From Bradyrhizobium sp. 138 (GTDB taxonomy: Bacteria > Pseudomonadota > Alphaproteobacteria > Rhizobiales > Xanthobacteraceae), in NCBI RefSeq assembly GCF_023074075.1, contig NZ_JADPKT010000084.1, positions 124,001-188,000 on the forward strand: a stretch of DNA of 64,000 nucleotides, given 5' to 3'. Positions 23,924 to 30,833 of this stretch are shown here, in pieces. The first letter of the stretch is position 1; each line of letters opens with the position of its first letter. The translations under genes were made by a program, and so were the position numbers. The notes under the pieces are model-generated. The model did no database searches. It saw only the letters and a list, made by a program, of their open reading frames with translations, and was not told the origin of the DNA.

Positions 23924-25186
23924 TTAATCCATGCGGCGGAAGATCGCGCTGGCATTTACTCCGCCGAAGCCAAAACCGTTGGAAATCGCATGCTGCATCG
24001 GCATCGGCCGCGCGGTGCCGGCGACGATGTCGATGCCGTCAGCGCCCGCATCGGGGTTTTCGAGATTGAGGGTCGGCGGCGCGATCTGGTCGCGCAAGGC
24101 GAGCACGGTGAAGATCGCCTCGAGGCCGCCGGCGGCGCCGAGCAGATGGCCGGTGGCCGATTTGGTCGCGCTGACGGCGATGGCGCGATTGCGGCCGAAC
24201 AACGCGCCGATCGCGCCGAGCTCGCTCTCGTCGCCGGCCGGCGTCGAGGTCGCATGGGCGTTCAGGTGCTGCACATCCGCCGGTGCAAGGCTAGCCTGGC
24301 GGAGCGCGATCTCCATGGCGCGGCGGGCGCCGCTGCCGTCGGGCGGACCCGACGTCATGTGATAAGCATCCGCCGTCGTGCCGTAGCCGACGATCTCCGC
24401 GATCGGCGTCGCGCCGCGCGCCAGCGCATATTCCAGCGCCTCGATCACCAGAATGCCGGCACCTTCGCCCATCACGAAACCGTCGCGCTTCTGATCGAAC
24501 GGACGCGAGGCGCGCGCGGGCTCCTCGTTGAAGCCACTCGACAGCGCACGGGCCGCCGCAAAGCCGCCGAGGCTGACGATGTCGATGCAGGCCTCAGCGC
24601 CGCCGCAGATTGCGACATCGGCTTCGCCTGATCGGATCATGCGCGCGGCATCGCCGATCGCCTGGACGCCTGCGGCACATGCGGTGACCGGTGTGCCCAG
24701 CGCGCCCTTGTAGCCGTACTTGATCGAGACCTGGCCGGCGGCGAGGTTGGCCAGGAACGAAGGAATCGTGAAAGGCGAGAGCCGGCGCACGCCGCGCTGC
24801 TCGGTAATGCGCACCGCCTCCGCTATCGCCGGGAAGCCGCCGATGCCGGAGGCGATGATCGTTGCGGTCCGCTCCAGCGCACTTGCGTCCTGCGGCGTCC
24901 ATTTGGCCTGCGCGACCGCTTCCGCCGTGGCGAGCAGCGCGAACAGGATGAAGCGGTCCATCTTGCGCTGGTCTTTTGGCGCGGCGGCCTGCGCCGGATC
25001 GAAGCCGCCCTCGGCATCGTCAGCCTTGTCGGGCACCTGCCCTGCGATACGCGCCGGCAGCACCTGCGCCCATTCCGGCAGCGGGCGCAGTCCGCTTTGG
25101 CCGGCGAGCAGCCGGCGCCAGGACAATTCGACACCGCAGCCGAGCGGCGACACCGCACCCATTCCCGTCACGACGATACGACGCAT
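23924..25186 (-). CDS. Beta-ketoacyl-ACP synthase, FabF-like
   Basis: A 420-residue condensing enzyme with the complete triad: Cys170 in VTACAAGVQAIGDA, His310 in LNAHATSTPAGD and His346 in KSATGHLLGAAGG, plus the preceding Lys341. It should condense malonyl-ACP with an acyl-ACP. It is paired with an HxlR regulator rather than with acpP/fabG, so it is probably a secondary synthase and not the housekeeping FabF. The start at 25186 follows GGAGAC and lies 1 base after the regulator stop; an ATG at 25207 is an alternative. Confidence 0.92.
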   Translation of the reverse strand: MRRIVVTGMGAVSPLGCGVELSWRRLLAGQSGLRPLPEWAQVLPARIAGQVPDKADDAEGGFDPAQAAAPKDQRKMDRFILFALLATAEAVAQAKWTPQDASALERTATIIASGIGGFPAIAEAVRITEQRGVRRLSPFTIPSFLANLAAGQVSIKYGYKGALGTPVTACAAGVQAIGDAARMIRSGEADVAICGGAEACIDIVSLGGFAAARALSSGFNEEPARASRPFDQKRDGFVMGEGAGILVIEALEYALARGATPIAEIVGYGTTADAYHMTSGPPDGSGARRAMEIALRQASLAPADVQHLNAHATSTPAGDESELGAIGALFGRNRAIAVSATKSATGHLLGAAGGLEAIFTVLALRDQIAPPTLNLENPDAGADGIDIVAGTARPMPMQHAISNGFGFGGVNASAIFRRMD

Positions 25187-25187
25187 A

Positions 25188-25703
25188 TCAGTCTCCAGCC
25201 GGCGCAACGGCCGGGTTCATGGCTTTGAGCGAAGCGAGCCGCGCGCGCATTCCGCGGCTGGCGCGCGGTCCCGCGATGACGACCGCATTGGCGAGCGTGA
25301 TCGGACGCAGATCGGCGGCATCGACCACGATCGGATCGAGCGGGCGAACGTCACGTCGGTTCGCCAGCACGATGGACTCGCCCTTGGCGGCGAGATGCCT
25401 GTTGCCCCAGGCGAGCAGCGCCACGATCACGGGAAAGAAATCGCGCGCCTTGTCCGTCAGCACATATTCGTAGCGCGGTGGCCGCTGATGGTAGCGGCGG
25501 CGCTCGAACATGCCTGATGCGGTGAGATGGGCGAGCCGCCGCGACAGGATGTTCGGCGCGATGCCGAGGCTTTGCGAAAACTCGTCGAATTTCGTCGCGC
25601 CCTGGAACGCATCGCGCAGGATCAAAATGCTCCACCATTCGCCGACCGTCTCCACGGCGCGGCCGATCGGGCATTCCTGGATGGAAGGGGATTTGGGCTG
25701 CAT
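25188..25703 (-). CDS. HxlR-family transcriptional regulator
   Basis: A 171-residue regulator. The HxlR pattern is clear: CPIGRAVETVGEWWSILILRDAF (conserved cysteine and helix) at about residues 11-33, then the winged helix LGIAPNILSRRLAHLTASGMF and RRYHQRPPRYEYVLTDKARD. The C-terminal 70 residues are an extra domain. It directly precedes and is co-transcribed with the FabF-like gene. A near-perfect palindrome 16 bases before its start fits autoregulation. The signal sensed is unknown. Confidence 0.92.
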   Translation of the reverse strand: MQPKSPSIQECPIGRAVETVGEWWSILILRDAFQGATKFDEFSQSLGIAPNILSRRLAHLTASGMFERRRYHQRPPRYEYVLTDKARDFFPVIVALLAWGNRHLAAKGESIVLANRRDVRPLDPIVVDAADLRPITLANAVVIAGPRASRGMRARLASLKAMNPAVAPAGD

Positions 25704-25719
25704 GGGCGGAAAATAGGTA

Positions 25720-25744
25720 AGTAGCTTGCAAAATGCAAGTTACT
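25720..25744. promoter_or_regulatory. Palindromic operator upstream of hxlR-fabF
   Basis: Arms AGTAGCTTGCA (25720-25730) and TGCAAGTTACT (25734-25744) match at 10 of 11 positions around AAA. The site overlaps the expected promoter of the regulator gene. Confidence 0.65.
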
Positions 25745-25819
25745 GGGTGGCGGCGGTTTGGTGTCGAGAAGATGCATCAGTGAGGCGATGTAGGGCGGGC
25801 CCGCGTCCTGAACCGCTCT

Positions 25820-25974
25820 CGTGCCCCGGACGCAGCGCAGCGCCTCCGGCGATGCGAAGCATCGTCCGGTGCGGTGCGCTGCAGAGCCGGGGCCCATGCT
25901 GCGGGACGCGCGTGTCGCGTGGGTCCCGGCTCTGCGCAGCAGCGTTTCACGCTGCGGCGCGTCCGGGACACGAG
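25820..25974. repeat. Palindromic repeat, family C
   Basis: Begins CGTGCCCCGGACGCAGCGC and ends with the complementary GCGCGTCCGGGACACG; internal blocks (CAGAGCCGGGGCCCATGC and GGGTCCCGGCTCTGCG) also pair. A second, shorter copy is at 33083-33140 and a half-copy is near 4480. Confidence 0.75.
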
Positions 25975-26004
25975 GGAGGGAGTGGTGTCGTCGCGTCACA
26001 CTCC

Positions 26005-26081
26005 GTCATTGCGAGCGCAGCGAGCAATCCAGAGTATCTCCGCGGAAAGATTCTGGATTGCTTCGCTGCGCTCGCAATGAC
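26005..26081. repeat. Palindromic repeat, family B copy 1
   Basis: GTCATTGCGAGCGCAGCGA and the complementary arm CGCTGCGCTCGCAATGAC flank inner pairs CAATCCAGA / TCTGGATTG. Related copies lie at 37111-37224 and 62752-62868. It sits downstream of the polyprenyl synthase gene. Confidence 0.8.
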
Positions 26082-26104
26082 AATGGGGAAAGAGCGCCAG
26101 TCGC

Positions 26105-27112
26105 TCAATGCGACCGTGCCAGACAAAACGCCACCACCTGCTCCAGCGCGCTCTTCATCGGCGAGGACGGGAACAGCGCCAGTGCGTCCACGGCCATGGC
26201 GCCATAGTGCTGAGCGCGGCTCAGCGTGTCCTCGAGCGCGCGGTGCTTGTTCATCAACCCGATGGCGTGATCGAGATCGGAATCGCCGATCTCGCCGCGC
26301 TCCAACGCGCGGATCCAGAACGCGCGCTCGGTGTCGTTGCCGCGGCGGAAGGCGAGCACGACCGGCAGGGTGATCTTCCCCTCGCGGAAATCGTCGCCGG
26401 TATTCTTGCCGAGCTTTGCGCTCTTGCCGCCATAGTCGAGCACGTCGTCGACGAGCTGGAAGGCGATGCCGAGATTCATGCCGACCGAGCGGCAGGCGGT
26501 CTGCTCGGCCTTCGGGCGGTTGGCGATGACGGGGCCGACCTCGCAGGCCGCGGCGAACAGCTCGGCGGTCTTGCCGCGGATCACGGCGAGATATTCGTCC
26601 TCGGTGGTCGCGGTGTTCTTGGCAGCGGCGAGCTGCATCACCTCGCCCTCGGCGATGGTGGCGGCGGCCGCGGAGAGGATGTCGAGCGCGCGGAGCGAGC
26701 CGACCTCGACCATCATGCGGAAGGCCTGGCCGAGCAGGAAGTCGCCGACCAGCACGCTGGCCTCATTGCCCCAGAGCATGCGCGCCGACAGTTTGCCGCG
26801 GCGCATCTCGCTCTCGTCGACGACGTCGTCATGGAGCAGGGTGGCGGTGTGCATGAACTCGACGCTTGCCGCGAGCTTGATGTGGCCGTCGCCGGTGTAG
26901 CCGGCGAGGTTGGCCATCGCGAGCGTCAGCATCGGCCGCAGGCGCTTGCCCCCGGAGGAGATCAGATGGTTGGCAACCTCCGGGATCATGGTCACATCCG
27001 AACCGGTCCGCGACAGGATCGTGGCGTTGACGCGCTCCATATCAGGGGCGACAAGGGCAACCAGCTCTTCGATCGACGCGCCGGGAGTTTCGAAAGGTAC
27101 GATGACGGCCAC
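26105..27112 (-). CDS. Polyprenyl diphosphate synthase
   Basis: A 335-residue trans-prenyltransferase. The first aspartate-rich motif DDVVD is at residues 95-99 (LLHDDVVDESEMRRGK) and the second, DDVLD, at 222-226. It also has GGKRLRP at 54-60 and the GKTAELFAAAC segment. It extends farnesyl diphosphate to the long chain used for ubiquinone; the chain length (solanesyl or decaprenyl) cannot be read with confidence. The start is taken as GTG at 27112 with GGAG 6 bases upstream, because the longer frame to 27316 is not conserved in character and crosses the promoter region. It is divergent from the DUF2007 gene. Confidence 0.93.
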   Translation of the reverse strand: MAVIVPFETPGASIEELVALVAPDMERVNATILSRTGSDVTMIPEVANHLISSGGKRLRPMLTLAMANLAGYTGDGHIKLAASVEFMHTATLLHDDVVDESEMRRGKLSARMLWGNEASVLVGDFLLGQAFRMMVEVGSLRALDILSAAAATIAEGEVMQLAAAKNTATTEDEYLAVIRGKTAELFAAACEVGPVIANRPKAEQTACRSVGMNLGIAFQLVDDVLDYGGKSAKLGKNTGDDFREGKITLPVVLAFRRGNDTERAFWIRALERGEIGDSDLDHAIGLMNKHRALEDTLSRAQHYGAMAVDALALFPSSPMKSALEQVVAFCLARSH

Positions 27113-27245
27113 GCCGGTCTCCAATATTTGCCCCGGAAGGGCTATTCTGACGGAAAGACAATAGAAACTGGCGGCGAATGCGGCAAGTGCCGCGGAACCA
27201 TTGACATTTGGCGCTTTTAGCCTCTTCAGGCAGGAGACCTGTATT

Positions 27246-27473
27246 TTGCGTGAACTGGTTCGGACCAACGACATGGTGCTGGTGTCGGCGATCGGCGCGC
27301 TGCTCGACGGCGCCAATATCCATCATCTGGTGCTGGACCAGAACATGAGCATCATCGAGGGCTCACTCGGCATTTTGCCGCGGCGGATCCTGGTTCATGA
27401 GGACGACGCCCAGGAGGCGCGAGCGCTCCTCACCGAGGCCGGCCTCAGCCACGAACTGCGCGGCGATGAGTGA
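27246..27473 (+). CDS. DUF2007-family small protein
   Basis: A 75-residue protein beginning with TTG (LRELVRTNDMVLVSAIGALL), preceded by AGGAGA at the proper spacing. The pattern, with sequence-switch signal-transducer-like VLVSAIGALLDGANIHHLVLD and the ending RRILVHEDDAQEARALL, is that of DUF2007 proteins, which resemble PII-like or ACT-like small domains. The function is unknown. Its stop overlaps the next methyltransferase start by 8 bases, so the two are coupled. Confidence 0.85.
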   Translation: MRELVRTNDMVLVSAIGALLDGANIHHLVLDQNMSIIEGSLGILPRRILVHEDDAQEARALLTEAGLSHELRGDE

Positions 27474-28230
27474 GGCCGCAAACATTACCGAGGATGCCTT
27501 TCTCGGAGGGCAGTTGCGGCTGAGGCAGAAGCGGTCCGGCCATCGCGCCGGGCATGATGCCATCCTGCTTGCGGCAGCGACCGAGGCCCGGATCGGAGAT
27601 CGCGTGGTCGATTTCGGCGCCGGTATCGGCACGGCGGGACTGGCGCTGGCCCGGCGTATTCCCGGTGTCATGCTTAGCCTCGTCGAGATCGATCCGGAGC
27701 TGGCCGCGCTCGCGCGCGACAACGCGGCGGCGAATGCGATCGCCGCCGAGACGATCGTGCTCGACGTCACGGCTGGCGCCGAGGCCTTTGCGGCGAACGG
27801 GCTGTCGCCCGACAGCGTCGATGTGGTGCTGATGAATCCGCCGTTCAACGATCCGGCCCGGCATCGCGGGTCGCCGGATCGGCTGCGTCACGCTGCGCAT
27901 GTGGCGACGGAGGAGACGCTGCATGCATGGGTGCATGCCGCGCGGCGCGTCCTTCGATCGAATGGTGTGCTGACATTGATCTGGCGTGCAGATGGCATCA
28001 CTGACGTGCTGGCGGCGCTGTCGCGCGGCTTCGGCAGCCTCGCGATCCTGCCGGTTCACGGCGAGGTGGGGCGGCCCGCGATCCGCGTGCTGGTGCGTGC
28101 GGTCAAAGGTGGCCGGGCCCCGACGCGATTGCTGCCGGGCCTGACGCTCAACGACGCGGCACGCGCGTCAGGAAACGAGATGACGGAGATCTTGGAGGGG
28201 AGAGCGGCCTTGCCGCTGGTGGAACCGTGA
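27466..28230 (+). CDS. TrmN6-like N6-adenine methyltransferase
   Basis: A 254-residue class I methyltransferase. Motif I VVDFGAGIGTAGLALA is at residues 47-62 and the catalytic NPPFNDP at 124-130, typical of adenine-N6 or glutamine methylases. The closest family is the tRNA1(Val) adenine-37 methylase group (TrmN6/YfiC), so tRNA or rRNA is the expected substrate. It is translationally coupled to the DUF2007 gene (overlap ATGAGTGA). Confidence 0.87.
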   Translation: MSEAANITEDAFLGGQLRLRQKRSGHRAGHDAILLAAATEARIGDRVVDFGAGIGTAGLALARRIPGVMLSLVEIDPELAALARDNAAANAIAAETIVLDVTAGAEAFAANGLSPDSVDVVLMNPPFNDPARHRGSPDRLRHAAHVATEETLHAWVHAARRVLRSNGVLTLIWRADGITDVLAALSRGFGSLAILPVHGEVGRPAIRVLVRAVKGGRAPTRLLPGLTLNDAARASGNEMTEILEGRAALPLVEP

Positions 28231-28233
28231 CGC

Positions 28234-28332
28234 TTACTGCGGAAGCGATTCCGACTGCTGCTCTTGCGGCGACGTCAGGCGGATCGCCATGAACAGCGCA
28301 CCGATTAGAAGCATCAGCAGATAGATTTTCAT
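28234..28332 (-). CDS. Possible 32-residue membrane peptide
   Basis: A very short frame: MKIYLLMLLIGALFMAIRL followed by a polar tail with SPQEQQSES. One hydrophobic helix spans residues 3-17. A good ribosome site (GGAG, 6 bases before ATG) supports translation. It lies 3 bases from, and converges with, the methyltransferase stop. I know no function. Too short to be sure; confirmation would need conservation or ribosome profiling. Confidence 0.45.
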   Translation of the reverse strand: MKIYLLMLLIGALFMAIRLTSPQEQQSESLPQ

Positions 28333-28444
28333 GGTGTTCTCCGCTGCCCTCATTGCAGCCTTCCAACGGGAAATCTGCAAAACACGTTCCAGGCACTTCC
28401 AATGACAGTCGCGTGATAAGAAATGGTTAATCAGAGGTAACGGC

Positions 28445-29353
28445 ATGGCCGAACAATTGAACGATCGTGAGAGTTCCGGCTTGGCCGACAAGCTCATGCA
28501 ATATCTTCCGGCGCGGTTCCGCCCGGGCACGGCGGTGGTGCCGGTGGTGCGACTCTCAGGCGTGATCGGCGCGGTGACGCCGCTGCGCCCGGGCATGACG
28601 CTGGCGGGAGTCGCGCGCGTATTGGAGCGGGCGTTTTCGTATCGGAACGCCAAGGCGGTGGCGCTGGTGATCAACTCGCCCGGCGGCTCGCCGGTGCAGT
28701 CGCGCCAGATTTACCTGCGCATCAAGCAGCTCGCGGCGGAGAAGAAGCTGCCGGTGCTGATGTTCGTCGAGGACGTCGCGGCCTCGGGCGGCTACATGAT
28801 CGCCTGCGCCGGCGACGAGATCATCTGCGATCCCTCCTCGATCCTCGGCTCGATCGGCGTGGTCGGCGGCAGCTTTGGTTTCCAGGATGCGATCAGGCGG
28901 CTCGGCATCGAGCGGCGCCTCTACACCGCCGGGGCGCACAAGGCGATGCTCGACCCCTTCCTCCCGGAAAACCCTGACGACGTCGCCAAGCTGAAGGCGA
29001 TCCAGCGCGAGATCCACCAGATCTTCATTTCGCTGGTGAAGGACAGCCGCGGCGCGCGGCTGAAGGGCGACGAGGACACGCTGTTCACGGGCGAATACTG
29101 GGCGGGCGAGAGTGCGATCGCGCTGGGGCTGGCCGACAGCATCGGCGATCTCCGCTCAACTCTTCGTGCCCGCTATGGCGAGAAGGTTCTCACCCCCGTG
29201 ATTGCCCAGCCGACCGGGCTGCTCTCAGGTCTCTTGGGGCGGAAATCGCCGGGCGCAGGCCAGCTTTCGGCTCTGGAATCAATGGCCGGCTTGCCGGACG
29301 AGCTGATCTCGGCGGTCGAGACGCGGGCGATTTGGGCAAAATTCGGGTTTTAG
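28445..29353 (+). CDS. S49-family serine protease (SppA/SohB-like)
   Basis: A 302-residue protease. Nucleophile Ser114 lies in EDVAASGGYMIACAGDEI and the catalytic Lys166 in YTAGAHKAMLDPF, with INSPGGSPVQS at 77-86. This Ser-Lys dyad defines the SppA/SohB group, which cleaves remnant signal peptides and other membrane-associated peptides. There is no obvious N-terminal signal or membrane anchor, and it contains a single protease module, like the short archaeal/bacterial SppA forms. It is followed by a small membrane protein gene. Confidence 0.93.
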   Translation: MAEQLNDRESSGLADKLMQYLPARFRPGTAVVPVVRLSGVIGAVTPLRPGMTLAGVARVLERAFSYRNAKAVALVINSPGGSPVQSRQIYLRIKQLAAEKKLPVLMFVEDVAASGGYMIACAGDEIICDPSSILGSIGVVGGSFGFQDAIRRLGIERRLYTAGAHKAMLDPFLPENPDDVAKLKAIQREIHQIFISLVKDSRGARLKGDEDTLFTGEYWAGESAIALGLADSIGDLRSTLRARYGEKVLTPVIAQPTGLLSGLLGRKSPGAGQLSALESMAGLPDELISAVETRAIWAKFGF

Positions 29354-29459
29354 GCGGAGGCCCTTCCGCGCCATTTGGTCCCTTAGCCTGCCGATTGCGG
29401 CGCAAGCCCATCTGCGCAACAATGCATGTGGGGGCTGAGCACTCAACAAGGATCGACCG

Positions 29460-29651
29460 ATGCCGCCGTTCGTCGCTTTTGCGGGCGTCCTGGGTGGGCT
29501 TGCCGTGGTCCGCTGGGCCTACAAGACCGCTGTCCGGATCAACCAGGAGCTGGAGGAGATGCGCCTGTCGCGCGTCGCCGAAGCCGCCCATGTGGGGAAC
29601 ATCCCAACGCTGAAACGTGATCCCGTGACCGGAGCGTACCGGCCGGGCTAG
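29460..29651 (+). CDS. Conserved-type small membrane protein
   Basis: A 63-residue protein. A hydrophobic helix (FVAFAGVLGGLAVVRWAY, residues 4-21) is followed by a charged helix (INQELEEMRLSRVAEAA) and the tail PTLKRDPVTGAYRPG. The ending LKRDPVTGAYRP is the kind of motif seen in small rhizobial proteins of unknown function. AAGGA precedes the ATG by about 7 bases. The product could be a single-pass inner-membrane protein. Confidence 0.75.
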   Translation: MPPFVAFAGVLGGLAVVRWAYKTAVRINQELEEMRLSRVAEAAHVGNIPTLKRDPVTGAYRPG

Positions 29652-29656
29652 CCGGT

Positions 29657-29775
29657 GCTGGGCAAAGGCGCCCTTGCGCCGTGCCCACCAACTCCCTCGG
29701 TGGTGACAGGTGGTGGGCACGCTTCCGCCTTCGCTCTCTTTGAGCTACGGCGGACAAGTCGCTTTGCCCACCTAC
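29657..29775. repeat. Nested palindromic intergenic repeat, family A copy 6 (degenerate)
   Basis: The left outer arm is decayed (GCTGGGCAAAG instead of GTAGGGTGGGCAAAG) and the right arm lacks one C (TTTGCCCACCTAC). The inner arms and the extra block shared with copy 5 (GCTTCCGCCTTCGCTC ... GAGCTACGGCGGACAAGTC) are intact. It lies between the small membrane gene and glyQ. Confidence 0.85.
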
Positions 29776-29894
29776 GGCACCGTCCGGGATGAGGGACTGA
29801 TTGGCCCGAATCCGCCCGCCTCGCCTTGATTCCCACCCCCGCCGTCGATACGGTCCCGCGCGATTCAAAACCCCCGCGAGAGCCTGATCTGACG

Positions 29895-30833
29895 ATGGAC
29901 GCCTCATTGCCCGCCCATATGCGCCCGGAACGCTCGTTCCAGGGCTTCATCCTCGCGCTCCAGCGGTTCTGGGCCGAGCAGGGCTGCGTGATCCTGCAGC
30001 CCTACGACATGGAGATGGGCGCAGGCACCTTCCATCCGGCGACCACGCTGCGTGCGCTTGGGCCAAACCCCTGGAACGCCGCCTATGTGCAGCCCTCGCG
30101 TCGGCCCAAGGACGGCCGCTACGGCGAGAACCCGAACCGGATGCAGCACTACTACCAGTTCCAGGTGATCATGAAGCCGTCGCCGCCGAACCTTCAGGAG
30201 CTGTACCTGAAGTCGCTCGCTGCGATCGGCATCGATTCCGCCGTGCACGACATCCGCTTCGTCGAGGATGATTGGGAGAGCCCGACGCTGGGTGCCTGGG
30301 GTCTCGGGTGGGAGTGCTGGTGCGACGGCATGGAGGTCAGCCAGTTCACCTATTTCCAGCAGGTCGCCGGCTTCGAATGCGCGCCGGTCGCGGGCGAGCT
30401 CACCTACGGGCTCGAGCGCCTCGCAATGTATGTGCAGGGCGTCGATCGCGTCTACGATCTCAACTTCAATGGCCGCGAGGGCGACGCCAAAGTGACTTAT
30501 GGCGATGTCTTCCTGCAAGCCGAGCAGGAATATTCGCGGCACAATTTTGAAGTTGCCGACACCACGATGCTGTTCGAGCAGTTCAAGATGGCGGAAGCGG
30601 CCTGCAAAAAATATCTCGACGCCGGCTGGCGCGAAGGCGGCAACAAGAAGCAGCACCTGATGGCGCTGCCCGCCTATGACCAGTGCATCAAGGCGAGCCA
30701 TGTCTTCAACCTCCTGGACGCGCGCGGCGTGATCTCTGTGACGGAGCGGCAGAGTTACATTCTGCGTGTACGCGAATTGGCAAAAGCCTGCGGCGAGGCC
30801 TGGATCCACACTGAAGCGGGCGGAGCGGCCTGA
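29895..30833 (+). CDS. glyQ: Glycine--tRNA ligase alpha subunit
   Basis: A 312-residue class II synthetase catalytic subunit. It has the near-invariant opening SFQGFILALQRFWAEQGCVI, QPYDMEMGAGTFHPATTLRALGP, and RMQHYYQFQVIMKPSPPN. It works as an alpha2beta2 tetramer with GlyS. The start at 29895 (MDASLPAHMRPERS) is chosen over an upstream ATG at 29826 that lies in intergenic-like sequence. Its stop overlaps the glyS start by one base (TGATG). Confidence 0.97.
   Translation: MDASLPAHMRPERSFQGFILALQRFWAEQGCVILQPYDMEMGAGTFHPATTLRALGPNPWNAAYVQPSRRPKDGRYGENPNRMQHYYQFQVIMKPSPPNLQELYLKSLAAIGIDSAVHDIRFVEDDWESPTLGAWGLGWECWCDGMEVSQFTYFQQVAGFECAPVAGELTYGLERLAMYVQGVDRVYDLNFNGREGDAKVTYGDVFLQAEQEYSRHNFEVADTTMLFEQFKMAEAACKKYLDAGWREGGNKKQHLMALPAYDQCIKASHVFNLLDARGVISVTERQSYILRVRELAKACGEAWIHTEAGGAA

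Larger units (their letters stand above)
25745..26104. other. Intergenic region filled by two palindromic repeats
   Basis: About 360 bases without a supported gene. It holds one family C element (25820-25974) and one family B element (26005-26081), leaving little unexplained sequence. Frames through it encode only the low-complexity products expected of such repeats. Confidence 0.65.

Noticed and set aside
27113..27316. Extended N-terminus of the polyprenyl diphosphate synthase
   Set aside because: The 68 extra codons overlap the divergent DUF2007 gene start and the shared promoter region, and the GTG at 27112 has a good ribosome site.
29826..29894. Longer N-terminus of GlyQ
   Set aside because: The 23 extra residues are Pro/Arg-rich and derive from intergenic sequence next to a repeat; the family normally begins near SFQGFILALQ.
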